Of a stretch of 64,000 bases of DNA, positions 18,366-26,964 are shown piece by piece. The DNA is from Winslowiella toletana (GTDB lineage: Bacteria; Pseudomonadota; Gammaproteobacteria; Enterobacterales; Enterobacteriaceae): the NCBI RefSeq assembly GCF_017875465.1, contig NZ_JAGGMQ010000001.1:2046001-2110000 (forward strand), in the 5' to 3' direction. A program made the translations under genes and the position numbers. Position 1 is the first letter of the stretch; every line of letters begins with the position of its first letter. The notes under the pieces are model-generated. The model did no database searches and was not told the origin of the DNA. It was given only the letters and a program-made list of their open reading frames with translations.

Positions 18366-19181
18366 TTATTTACGCGGATAGTCGTCACTATTTACCCAGG
18401 CATGATCCTTCTCCCAGCTAAATTTCCACAGGCGCACCGGCCCGGCCATCACGTTCAGATAGTAGTTATCATAACCGGCGATAGTGGCCACCGGATGATA
18501 ACCGCGCGGTACGGTGACCACATCACGGTTATAAGCCGCCATACACTCATCCAGCGAGCGGTCATCGGTATAAACACGCTGCATGGCGAAACCCTGCTCC
18601 GGGTTAAAGCGATGGTAGTAAGTCTCTTCGAGATAGGTCTCGTTCTCTGAGTTTTCCTGATCGTGCTTGTGGCTTGGATAAGAGCTGGTATCACCCTCAT
18701 TGGTATAGACTTCCACCACCAGCAGACTATCAGCCGGTTTATCGTCCGGCAGAATATTATGCACCAGGCGCTTATTGTGGCCCTTGCCGCGCTGCTCCAC
18801 CCCGACATCACCAGGAGCAATCAGGCGCGCAGGCAGTTTGCCGCCACCCGGCGCATTACAGACCGCCAGCTCCAGATCGGAATCGGCATAGACTTCCACT
18901 TTATCGTGGTGCGGTACATAGACCGAGTACGGCGGCGTGCGCTCAAACGGCGACATACGCTTGCCGATGCCGGGAAACTCGGCATGCAGGGTTTTAACCG
19001 ATGCCAGTCCGGCGACCAGCACCAGACACAGCTCTTTATCGCCACTTTCCAGACTCAGGGTTTGACCTTTTTTCAACTGATAAGCATCAAAGCCCACATA
19101 GCGCCATCCGGCGCTTTCCGGCGTAACATGCTGGATGCGACCACTGGCATCCGGTTGTTGATATTTGGCAAGCAAAGACAT
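18366..19181 (-). CDS. iolB: 5-deoxy-glucuronate isomerase IolB
   Basis: IolB isomerises 5-deoxy-glucuronate to 5-dehydro-2-deoxygluconate (DKG), the substrate of IolC. The 271-residue bicupin protein has the metal-binding stretch YPSHKHDQENSENETYLEE and the C-terminal YNRDVVTVPRGYHPVATIAG and YYLNVMAGP, all diagnostic. AGGAG precedes the start. It lies 24 nt after iolA, in one leftward operon. Confidence 0.97.
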   Translation of the reverse strand: MSLLAKYQQPDASGRIQHVTPESAGWRYVGFDAYQLKKGQTLSLESGDKELCLVLVAGLASVKTLHAEFPGIGKRMSPFERTPPYSVYVPHHDKVEVYADSDLELAVCNAPGGGKLPARLIAPGDVGVEQRGKGHNKRLVHNILPDDKPADSLLVVEVYTNEGDTSSYPSHKHDQENSENETYLEETYYHRFNPEQGFAMQRVYTDDRSLDECMAAYNRDVVTVPRGYHPVATIAGYDNYYLNVMAGPVRLWKFSWEKDHAWVNSDDYPRK

Positions 19182-19205
19182 CCTGCTTCTCCTGTAGTGG
19201 ATAAT

Positions 19206-20711
19206 TTATCCCAGCGTTGGCATGCTGAATTCAGAAACCGTCTGCTGGCCGCTCGGCCAGCGCACAGTGGCGGTTTTCATGCGGGTGTAGAAACGCACGC
19301 CATCCGGTCCATGCACGTTGAGGGCGCCAAACACCGAACGCTTCCAGCCGCCAAAGCTGTGGAACGCCATTGGCACTGGTACCGGCACGTTAACGCCAAC
19401 CATGCCCGCCTGCACTTCACGCACAAAGTCGCGGCCGGTGTGACCATTGCTGGTAAAGATGGCGCTGCCGTTACCAAACTCATGGCTGTTCACCAGTTGC
19501 AGCGCGCTGTTATAATCCGGTGCACGCATAATGCTCAGCACCGGGCCAAAAATCTCTTCACGCCAGATCACCATATCGGAAGTGACATTATCGAACAGCG
19601 TGCCGCCGACGTAGTAACCTTCAGCATAGCCCGGCACTTCAAAATTGCGGCCATCAACCACCAGCTTCGCGCCTTCCTGTTCACCTTTATCGATATAACC
19701 CAGCACTTTTTTCTGATGCGCAGCGGAAACCACCGGCCCCATCTCATTTTCATCTTTGCCTTTCTGGATGCCAGGGCCGACGCGCAGCGCTTTCACCAGC
19801 GGCGTCAGGGCGGCAATCAGTTTGTCAGCCGTATCGTCACCCACCGCTACCACCACCGGCAGCGCCATACAGCGCTCACCCGCGGAGCCAAACGCGCCGC
19901 CCATAATCGCATTGACCGTGGCATCGAGATCGGCGTCCGGCATCACGATGGCGTGGTTTTTCGCCGCACCAAATGCCTGTACGCGTTTGCCGTGGGCGCT
20001 GGCGGTTTTATAGATATGTTCCGCCACGCCAGAGGAGCCAACAAAGCTCACCGCCTGCACACGCGGATCGGTGTACAGCTGCTCAGCATCCTGGTTCGAA
20101 CAGTGAATAACGTTAAATACGCCATCCGGCAGGCCCGCTTCGGTCAGCAGTTCCGCCATACGCACAGAAGCGGAAGGATCCAGCGCTGGTGGCTTCAGCA
20201 CAAAGGTATTGCCGCAGGCCAGCGCAATCGGGAACATCCACAGTGGCACCATCGCCGGAAAGTTAAATGGCGTAATTCCCGCCACGACACCCAGTGGCTG
20301 CATCAGCGAGTAGCTGTCAACGCCGGTGCCGACATCAGCGGAGTTCTCGCCTTTAATCAGATGTGGAATACCACAGGCAAACTCCACCACTTCCAGACCA
20401 CGGGTCAGCTCACCCAGCGCATCAGACCACACTTTGCCGTGCTCGCTGACAATCAGCTCCGCCAGCTCTTCGCGGTGCTCTTCCATCAGCGCTTTAAAAT
20501 TAAACATGATACGTGCGCGGCGCAGCGGTGAAGTGCGGGACCACTCATCAAAGGCGTTATGCGCCACTTCAATGGTTTTTGCCACTTCCGCGGCGGTGCT
20601 TTGCGTCAGCTCGCGTACCGGTTTGCCGGTAGCCGGATCGTAGACCGGAATCGTTTCATTGCTGGCGCTGAATGACGTTTTTCCGCCAATAAAGTTACCC
20701 GTGATATTCAT
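19206..20711 (-). CDS. iolA: Methylmalonate/malonate-semialdehyde dehydrogenase (CoA-acylating) IolA
   Basis: IolA converts malonate semialdehyde to acetyl-CoA and CO2, the last pathway step; it also accepts methylmalonate semialdehyde. I start at 20711 (MNITGNFIGGKTSFSASNET, 501 residues) after AGAGG. Family features: GVVAGITPFNFPAMVPLWM, FVGSSGVAEHIY, the catalytic Cys in SAGERCMALPVV and KTATVRWP near the end. It leads the iolA-iolB operon and is divergent from iolI. A 622-codon open frame on the opposite strand (18663-20531) is a shadow of this gene and iolB. Confidence 0.96.
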   Translation of the reverse strand: MNITGNFIGGKTSFSASNETIPVYDPATGKPVRELTQSTAAEVAKTIEVAHNAFDEWSRTSPLRRARIMFNFKALMEEHREELAELIVSEHGKVWSDALGELTRGLEVVEFACGIPHLIKGENSADVGTGVDSYSLMQPLGVVAGITPFNFPAMVPLWMFPIALACGNTFVLKPPALDPSASVRMAELLTEAGLPDGVFNVIHCSNQDAEQLYTDPRVQAVSFVGSSGVAEHIYKTASAHGKRVQAFGAAKNHAIVMPDADLDATVNAIMGGAFGSAGERCMALPVVVAVGDDTADKLIAALTPLVKALRVGPGIQKGKDENEMGPVVSAAHQKKVLGYIDKGEQEGAKLVVDGRNFEVPGYAEGYYVGGTLFDNVTSDMVIWREEIFGPVLSIMRAPDYNSALQLVNSHEFGNGSAIFTSNGHTGRDFVREVQAGMVGVNVPVPVPMAFHSFGGWKRSVFGALNVHGPDGVRFYTRMKTATVRWPSGQQTVSEFSMPTLG

Positions 20712-20810
20712 GTTCTTGCCTCTTTGATGTGGTGGATCCCTGCAGGCAGACTTCGACCTCACACGCTACCTGACCGGACAAAACCCGAATGCGTGCTAAG
20801 AAAGTATTAT

Positions 20811-21004
20811 ATTGAAATAAATTTTTCAAATATTTCCCTTTGAAAAATTCGTTTTTAGCGGCGTGGATCGCATTTTTTCGGCAAGGGGGATTTCCCGGCA
20901 GCAAACGGGGTTACCAGCGGCGCGGTTCCCTTGTCACTGGCGGATTTTTTGCGAAGCAGATCTAAAAATTTAAATTTCACATTTAACTATTTATGAAATA
21001 AATG
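20811..21004. promoter_or_regulatory. iolA-iolI divergent control region with TGAAAT motifs
   Basis: The 342-bp gap 20712-21053 has no gene. It contains TTGAAATAAATTTTTC (20812-20827), ATATTTCCC (20830-20838), AAATTTCACATTT (20972-20984) and ATGAAATAAATG (20993-21004). These match the motifs upstream of iolC and iolR. Confidence 0.5.
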
Positions 21005-21053
21005 TTCTTTTATTAGCCATACCTCTGACCCTCTTTCCTGCAGGAGCAACAAC

Positions 21054-21869
21054 ATGGCCATCGATCCGACCCGTTTCTGTATTAACCGCAAAATCGCCCC
21101 AAAGCTCTCCATCGAGGCGTTCTTTAAGCTGGTGCAACGACTCGGCCTGAACAAGGTTGAACTGCGTAACGATATGACCAGCGGCAAAGTCACGGATAAC
21201 CTCAGTCACGCTGAAGTAAAAAGCCTGGCGACAAAATACGGCCTGGAAATTGTCACCATCAATGCGGTCTATCCGTTTAATCAGATTAGTGCAGAGCTGC
21301 TGGCAAAAACGGAAGGTCTGTTAAAGGATGCACAGGGAGTCGGCGCCAAAGCGCTGGTGCTCTGTCCGTTAAACGACGGCACGCCGATCTCTGACGACGA
21401 AACCATGGCGGCACTGAAGCAGCTGGCGCCGCTGTTTACGCAGTATGGCATTCAGGGACTGGTGGAACCTCTGGGCTTCCCGGTCAGTTCATTACGCTCT
21501 TCGGTACAGGCGCAGGCGCTGATCCGTGACAGCCAGTTACCGTTTAAGATTGTGCTGGATACTTTCCATCATCATCTGTACGAAAAAGCCGAGCAGGAGT
21601 TCGAAGCGGGGATCGATATCAATGCCATCGGGCTGGTGCATCTTTCCGGGGTCGAGGACAGCCGTCCGACCGCTGAGCTGACCGATGAAGAGCGCATTAT
21701 GTTAAGCAGTGGCGATCTGCTGAACAGCGCCAGCCAGGTGCAGCGGCTGGAGCGGCTGGGTTATAAAGGCGTCTATGCCTTTGAGCCGTTCTCTTCTGAG
21801 CTGGATAACTGGCGCGAAGCGGATATCGAGCGCGAAATCCGCCAGAGTATAGCGCTGCTACAGGGGTGA
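21054..21869 (+). CDS. iolI: Inosose isomerase IolI-like TIM-barrel protein
   Basis: A 271-residue AP-endonuclease-2-type TIM barrel. IolI interconverts inosose isomers so that D-chiro-inositol can enter the pathway. Family features: LVEPLGFPVSS (Glu ligand), VLDTFHHHLY (Asp/His ligands), LVHLSGVEDSRP and YAFEPFS (Glu ligand). The domain resembles B. subtilis IolI region by region. SD is CAGGAG. It is single-gene, divergent from iolA, with a repeat just after its stop. Confidence 0.88.
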   Translation: MAIDPTRFCINRKIAPKLSIEAFFKLVQRLGLNKVELRNDMTSGKVTDNLSHAEVKSLATKYGLEIVTINAVYPFNQISAELLAKTEGLLKDAQGVGAKALVLCPLNDGTPISDDETMAALKQLAPLFTQYGIQGLVEPLGFPVSSLRSSVQAQALIRDSQLPFKIVLDTFHHHLYEKAEQEFEAGIDINAIGLVHLSGVEDSRPTAELTDEERIMLSSGDLLNSASQVQRLERLGYKGVYAFEPFSSELDNWREADIEREIRQSIALLQG

Positions 21870-21876
21870 TCTGATT

Positions 21877-21930
21877 GCGGGCGGCGAAAACGCCGCCCCT
21901 GCAAAAGACCATCATTTCCCGCGCCGCCCG
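21877..21930. repeat. GC-rich palindromic repeat, partial copy 5
   Basis: GGGCGGCGAAAACGCCGCCC (21879 onward) plus a trailing GCGCCGCCCG, between the convergent iolI and yhhS. Confidence 0.8.
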
Positions 21931-21940
21931 TCCCGATAAT

Positions 21941-23131
21941 TTATGTCGCCCGCAGCTGCATACGCAGCGTCACCACCAGCGCCAGACACACCAGCAAGCC
22001 GCCCAACAGATAGATACTCGGCACCCCGGCATAGCTCATAATCAGGCCAGCAACCGGTCCGGTGATCCCCAGCGATAAATCCATAAATGTGGTATAAGCC
22101 GCCAGCGCGCTGCCCTGATTTTGCGGCGGCACCACCTTCACCGCCACCACGCCAATCGCCGGAAACACCAGCGAGAACCCTGCGCCGGTAAGAAATGCGC
22201 CAAGATTCGCCATCCACGGCGTCACGGAGCCCCAGACCAGAAACAGCCCAATCGCTTCGACCGCGAAGCAGCAGATCGCTACTTTTAAACCGCCATAGCG
22301 ATTAATGCTATTGGGGAACAACAGGCGAGTGCCAACAAAAGCGACGCTGAACATCGTCAGGGCAAAGGCGGCGCCCTCCCAGCCTTTGTCCTGATAAAAC
22401 AGGGTTATAAAGGTGGCAATTACGCCAAACCCGGCGGATCCCATAGCGAGGATCAGACCATAGCCATAAATCTTGCCCAGCACTGCGCGAAACGGCAGCG
22501 GCTTACCTTTACTGGCCTTCACCGCCGGACGGCGCAGGGCAAAGCCAATGGCGACAACAATAATCGCCATAATAATTATCGCCAGCAGCAGCAGGCCGCC
22601 GAAGTGATAGATCAACACCCCGAGCGGCGCGCCAATCGCCATCGCGCCATAGGTGAAAATACCGTTCCACGAAATCACCCGGCCAATATGCAGCGAACCC
22701 ACCATGCCGACGCCCCATAATGTCGAACCGGTGCCAGCAAAACTCTGCCCGACGCCGAGAATCAGACGCCCGGCGCACAACAGCACCAGGCTCAGCATCG
22801 GCAATCCGGCGCTCACAGCCGCCAGCAGATAGAACACTCCGCTGAGAAAACAGCCGCACAGGCCGACAATCACCACTTTCTTAGGTCCCCAGAGATCGGC
22901 ATAGCGACCGGCGTGCGGGCGGCTTAACAGCGTCGAGAGATATTGCAGGCTGATCACCAGTCCGGCCCAGAACGCGCTGTAACCCATCACATCATGGACA
23001 TAGCCAGGCAGTACCGCCAGCGGCAGGCCAATGGTGAGATAACTGGCGAAATTAAAAATAACCGTGGAGATAATGCGCAGATTTAAGCGAAATCCACTTT
23101 GGGCAGCTTCCGTTGCAGGTTGCTCAGACAT
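21941..23131 (-). CDS. yhhS: YhhS major facilitator superfamily transporter
   Basis: A 396-residue, 12-TM MFS permease matching E. coli YhhS in family and position (405 residues; the gene follows dcrB in E. coli). The loop 2-3 motif reads RPHAGRYADLWGPKKVVIVG. The substrate is uncertain; glyphosate tolerance and arabinose efflux have been reported for relatives. It lies next to the iol block, but its orthology to a core gene argues against it being the inositol importer. It marks the right edge of the insertion. Confidence 0.9.
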   Translation of the reverse strand: MSEQPATEAAQSGFRLNLRIISTVIFNFASYLTIGLPLAVLPGYVHDVMGYSAFWAGLVISLQYLSTLLSRPHAGRYADLWGPKKVVIVGLCGCFLSGVFYLLAAVSAGLPMLSLVLLCAGRLILGVGQSFAGTGSTLWGVGMVGSLHIGRVISWNGIFTYGAMAIGAPLGVLIYHFGGLLLLAIIIMAIIVVAIGFALRRPAVKASKGKPLPFRAVLGKIYGYGLILAMGSAGFGVIATFITLFYQDKGWEGAAFALTMFSVAFVGTRLLFPNSINRYGGLKVAICCFAVEAIGLFLVWGSVTPWMANLGAFLTGAGFSLVFPAIGVVAVKVVPPQNQGSALAAYTTFMDLSLGITGPVAGLIMSYAGVPSIYLLGGLLVCLALVVTLRMQLRAT

Positions 23132-23311
23132 GAAATTTAAGGCTCGCGTTCGGGTGACTGATGGTGCTGAAGAATAACTATACGCGTTTTTCCGCGGTTT
23201 TGGTCATACAAATGGGCGATGACTCGCCTGCCCCACTTCCATTACTCTGAAAATCAGGACGTTACCCCCACAGCGGCTACACTTGTCATGCTAACCACTT
23301 CGGGAGACCCC

Positions 23312-24358
23312 ATGACCGCACCACAGCAGGAAAAAATTGGCCAGAATATGTTGCTGAAAATGGCAATGCTGGTTGTCATCCTTGCCGGCATCCGTGCAGC
23401 AGCAGAGATAATCGTTCCCTTTTTACTGGCCTGTTTTCTCGCCATCGTACTGAATCCACTGGTAACCCTGCTGATGCGCCGCGGTCTGCGCCGCACAGTG
23501 GCGATTACACTGGTGATTGTGGTGATTCTGGTGGTGATTACCCTGCTGGTAGTGATGATTGCCAGCTCCGTCAATGAATTCAGCGATCTCTATCCGCAAA
23601 TACGCGCCACGCTGGAGAAGAAACTGGAGGTGGTGCAGCACCTGGCGGCGACGATACATATCAATATTTCCACCGAGTCACTGGCTGAACGGCTGGATCC
23701 CAACGCGCTGATGAATATGGCGACCACGGTATTAACCCAGTTCTCCGGCGCGATGACTAACTTTGTGCTGTTGATCCTGACGGTGGTGTTTATGCTGTTT
23801 GAGGTGCGCCATCTGCCCTACAAACTGCGCAACGCACTGGTGAATCCACAAATTCGCATTGCCGGAATGCACAAGGCGTTAAAAGGCGTTACCCACTATC
23901 TGGCGCTGAAAACATTGATTAGCCTGGTAACCGGCATCGCCGTCTGGCTCTGCTTACTGCTGCTGGGAGTAAAATTCGCCCTGTTGTGGGGTGTGGTGGC
24001 CTTTGTGCTTAATTTTATTCCCAATATCGGGCCGATTATCGCGGGTATCCCGCCACTGTTGCAGGCGCTGGTGCTGAACAGCGTGTATGACGCCGCGCTG
24101 GTGGCGGGCCTGTTTACCGCTATCCATATGGTGTTTGGCAATATTCTGGAGCCACGTGTAATGGGCCGCGGTCTGGGGATGTCGACGCTGGTGGTGTTTC
24201 TTTCGTTGATATTCTGGGGCTGGCTGCTGGGGCCGGTAGGTATGTTACTGTCGGTGCCGCTGACCAGCGTCTGTAAGATTCTGATGGAAACGACCCCGGG
24301 CGGCAGCAAACTGGCGATCCTGCTGGGTGATGGCCGACCGGGCAAAAAAGCGCGTTAG
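23312..24358 (+). CDS. yhhT: AI-2E family transporter YhhT
   Basis: A 348-residue polytopic protein of the AI-2E/PerM family; substrate unknown. I start at 23312 (MTAPQQEKIGQNMLLKMAML) after GGGAG, matching the E. coli length. Family signatures: PFLLACFLAIVLNPLV, FVLNFIPNIGPIIAGIPP, GNILEPRVMGRGLGMSTLVV and GPVGMLLSVPLTSVCK. yhhS and yhhT are divergent here, and the order yhhS-yhhT is as in E. coli. Confidence 0.92.
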   Translation: MTAPQQEKIGQNMLLKMAMLVVILAGIRAAAEIIVPFLLACFLAIVLNPLVTLLMRRGLRRTVAITLVIVVILVVITLLVVMIASSVNEFSDLYPQIRATLEKKLEVVQHLAATIHINISTESLAERLDPNALMNMATTVLTQFSGAMTNFVLLILTVVFMLFEVRHLPYKLRNALVNPQIRIAGMHKALKGVTHYLALKTLISLVTGIAVWLCLLLLGVKFALLWGVVAFVLNFIPNIGPIIAGIPPLLQALVLNSVYDAALVAGLFTAIHMVFGNILEPRVMGRGLGMSTLVVFLSLIFWGWLLGPVGMLLSVPLTSVCKILMETTPGGSKLAILLGDGRPGKKAR

Positions 24359-24361
24359 CTT

Positions 24362-24476
24362 ACGGGCGGCGAAAACGCCGCCCCTACAAAAATCGGTGAT
24401 AATCCGTAGGGGCGGCGTTCTCGCCGCCCGTGTCAATAATATGCACAATACGTAATGACGGCGTTTTCGCCGCCCG
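24362..24476. repeat. GC-rich composite palindromic repeat, copy 6
   Basis: A full-length copy between the convergent yhhT and the cupin gene: GGGCGGCGAAAACGCCGCCC, then GTAGGGGCGGCGTTCTCGCC, then TGCACAATACGTAATGACGG and CGTTTTCGCCGCCCG. The ACGTAATGACGG spacer is shared with copy 1. Confidence 0.88.
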
Positions 24477-24484
24477 AGCCAATA

Positions 24485-24814
24485 TCAGTCAACAATAAAC
24501 AGCTTCGCGCCTGCATCGGTCCACGAGCGATGCGCTTCAGCCTGATCGGCAACCTGATAACTCATCCCCGCCTGCAGAGTAAATACCCGTCCATCCTCCA
24601 GCTCAGTATGCAGTTCACCGTCAAGACACAGCAGAATATGACCTTTCGAACACCAGTGGTCAGCAAAGTAGCCCGCACTATACTCAACCATTCTGACGCG
24701 GATATCGCCGAAATGCTGGGTTCTCCACAGGGCGACGCCTTTTTCTCCTTTGTGTTCGGTTGGCGCAATCGCAGACCACGCCGTGGTGCCAAAAGGAATA
24801 TTGCTGAGTTTCAT
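24485..24814 (-). CDS. DHCW-motif cupin protein
   Basis: A 109-residue single-domain cupin. I start at 24814 (MKLSNIPFGTTAWSAIAPTE) after AGGAG. The motif here reads ADHWCSKGHILLCLDGEL, a relative of the DHCW-motif cupin group, where the His and Cys likely bind metal. Function unknown; such proteins may be small-molecule isomerases or sensors. It is convergent with yhhT and divergent from the EAL gene. Confidence 0.8.
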   Translation of the reverse strand: MKLSNIPFGTTAWSAIAPTEHKGEKGVALWRTQHFGDIRVRMVEYSAGYFADHWCSKGHILLCLDGELHTELEDGRVFTLQAGMSYQVADQAEAHRSWTDAGAKLFIVD

Positions 24815-25041
24815 CTTTTTTCTCCTGGAATGACTATCTGTGAAAAGCGACCCGCTGGTCAAAAAGTCAGTTTTTGGCAGACTTAAGTCAATTTACGCAA
24901 AAAACCGCTTAAAAGACATTTCTGTCCGTACGATTATGGCGTAATTAAGGGTGATATAAATATAATCAGCAGATTTACTGACCATGTTATTCTTGATTAT
25001 GCAGGTAGTCAGGCATCGTCTGGCGCACAAAGGAGTACCGC

Positions 25042-26631
25042 GTGGTGGCATCAATAAGCAAGAGAGGTGAACACGGCTGGCTATTAATGCTGGCGGCGGG
25101 CCTGTTGCCACTGCTGCTGGGCATCTTTTTTACCTTTGTCGAAGCACAGCAAATGGAGAAGCGCCAGCAGGTCAGCACGGCGATGGCGGTGTTAAACCAG
25201 GCGGAAAACATCAGCGACCGCGCCTGGGAGATGGTAGCGCAGTTGCAGAGGTATGATCATCAGACCTGCAACGCGGTGGGTAAGGATATTCAGCGCCTCG
25301 GCTCCATCGCCGCCTACTTTCGCTCCGTCGGCTTAACCCAGGATAATGAAGTCCTCTGCTCCTCCGCCTATGGTCTTAATCCCGGTACCATTAATACTAT
25401 GCTGCGCCTGCCGCCCTCACAGCCATTAGACCCGGAGATAACCCTGTCGGTCGCGGGCACCGCAGGCGTGCCGACTCGCCCGGCAGTACTGTTTTTCCGC
25501 CGTCAGCCTGAGGGCGATGGCGCCTTTGCGCTGGTTGACGGTCAGTATCTGCTCGACTTTATGCGCGCCCTCGGCGAACCACGCGATTATCAGATCACCG
25601 TACAGTTTAATAACGGCTTTCGCATCGCCAGCGGCTATGTCAGAGCGGATCATAATCCGCTGTTCGACAACGAGGTGTACCTTGCCAGCTCGCCGCGTTA
25701 CCCGATCAACGTCAGTGTCACCTCCCCGGAATCAGAAGCGGTGAAAGCCTGGCGCCAGGTATTCCTCACCTTCCTGCCAATGGCGGCGATCCTCTCGCTG
25801 CTCTGTATGGCCTTAGCCAGTAACTGGCTGAAACGCAGGATGTCTTATCAGGAAGAGATGCGCCGGGCGATGGCGAAGCGCGAATTTTCCGTCAATTACC
25901 AGCCGGTATATGACGTTTCACTGGCCACCTGTGGCGGCGCCGAGGCGTTATTGCGCTGGCAGCGTGCCGATGGCGAATGGGTGCGCCCCGATGTGTTTAT
26001 CGCCGCCGCCGAAGCGGAAGGGATGATTATTCCGCTGACGCAGCACCTGCTGGAGATGATTGCCAGCGATGTCGCCAGCTGGGAAGTGCCGCCAGGTTTC
26101 CATCTGGGGATTAACGTGGCCGCTGAACATCTGCAGGATCCCTGTTTTGTCGATGATATCCGCCGGTTTATCGCCCGCGTCGCCGATAAATCGCTGGTGA
26201 TTATTCTCGAACTGACGGAACGCAGCCTGATCAGCGATGGTGAAGAGGTCGTCAACAAGCTGGCCATGCTGCGCCGCGAAGGGGTTGAAATTGCCATTGA
26301 TGATTTCGGCACCGGCAACTGCTCCCTCTCTTATCTGCAAACTTTTGAGCTTGATTATCTGAAAATCGACCGTGGCTTTGTTAACGCGATTGAATCGGTT
26401 GACGGTGAAACCCCGGTACTGGACGCGATTATTAATCTCAGCCATAAACTGGAGCTGACAATTCTCGGTGAAGGGGTGGAAACGGCGATGCAATTTACTT
26501 ATCTGGAAAATCACGGTGTGAGATTTATTCAGGGCTATCTGTACGCCAGGCCGATGAACAATGAGGCATTCAGCGCGTGGTTGCAAAACGACGGTCGCCA
26601 GCCCGCTGAGTTGCTGGTAAATAACCCATAA
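25042..26631 (+). CDS. CSS-motif EAL domain cyclic-di-GMP phosphodiesterase
   Basis: A membrane c-di-GMP hydrolase of the E. coli PdeB/C/D/G/N type; 529 residues from a GTG start with AAAGGAG upstream. TM1 (about 12-32) leads to a periplasmic CSS sensor domain with Cys-Ser-Ser at 106-108 and DHQTC near 75. TM2 is near 235-255, followed by a cytoplasmic EAL domain. The catalytic set is intact: EALLRW (301), NVAAEHL, ELTER, DDFGTG (420-425), KIDRGF and EGVE. DsbA/B-linked redox control through the CSS cysteines is known for the family. Motility or biofilm output is inferred. Confidence 0.92.
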   Translation: MVASISKRGEHGWLLMLAAGLLPLLLGIFFTFVEAQQMEKRQQVSTAMAVLNQAENISDRAWEMVAQLQRYDHQTCNAVGKDIQRLGSIAAYFRSVGLTQDNEVLCSSAYGLNPGTINTMLRLPPSQPLDPEITLSVAGTAGVPTRPAVLFFRRQPEGDGAFALVDGQYLLDFMRALGEPRDYQITVQFNNGFRIASGYVRADHNPLFDNEVYLASSPRYPINVSVTSPESEAVKAWRQVFLTFLPMAAILSLLCMALASNWLKRRMSYQEEMRRAMAKREFSVNYQPVYDVSLATCGGAEALLRWQRADGEWVRPDVFIAAAEAEGMIIPLTQHLLEMIASDVASWEVPPGFHLGINVAAEHLQDPCFVDDIRRFIARVADKSLVIILELTERSLISDGEEVVNKLAMLRREGVEIAIDDFGTGNCSLSYLQTFELDYLKIDRGFVNAIESVDGETPVLDAIINLSHKLELTILGEGVETAMQFTYLENHGVRFIQGYLYARPMNNEAFSAWLQNDGRQPAELLVNNP

Positions 26632-26964
26632 ATTGGACAAATAATCCGCATACGGAAAATCCACAGCACAATTTATTTTTACCCTACATTCTGCTGGCAG
26701 GGCGCATTTTTCCTCTGTCAGGCCAGCAGCTGAGTATAGTTTTGTCTGGCACGGACCGATATAAACTGACCGAAAATTACATATATGGCCGTACAGACGA
26801 TATACTGTAATCCTGCAGAGGGCCGTTTTCTGTAGAAAATGGTTTCTGCCAGTTGTTGTCATTTATGGCTAACGTATAGCCAGCAAAATTTTATCCTGGC
26901 CCGGACAGACAGTACGTACGGATCAGTGAGAATTATCACTTTTGGGTAAATACAGGGCATTTAT
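26632..26964. other. Intergenic region upstream of proP, no gene
   Basis: 333 bp between the EAL gene and proP. I find no convincing reading frame or hairpin terminator. It presumably carries the proP promoter(s); in E. coli these respond to osmolarity and to RpoS with Fis. No clear -35/-10 pair stands out. Confidence 0.4.

Noticed and set aside
18663..20531. A 622-codon open frame on the plus strand opposite iolA/iolB
   Set aside because: It is antisense to two well-defined genes, has a His/Arg/Gln-rich composition typical of GC-rich shadows, and no ribosome site or family motif.
21941..23131. yhhS as the inositol importer of the iol block
   Set aside because: It is the positional and sequence orthologue of a core E. 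coli gene next to yhhT, not of IolT-type symporters.
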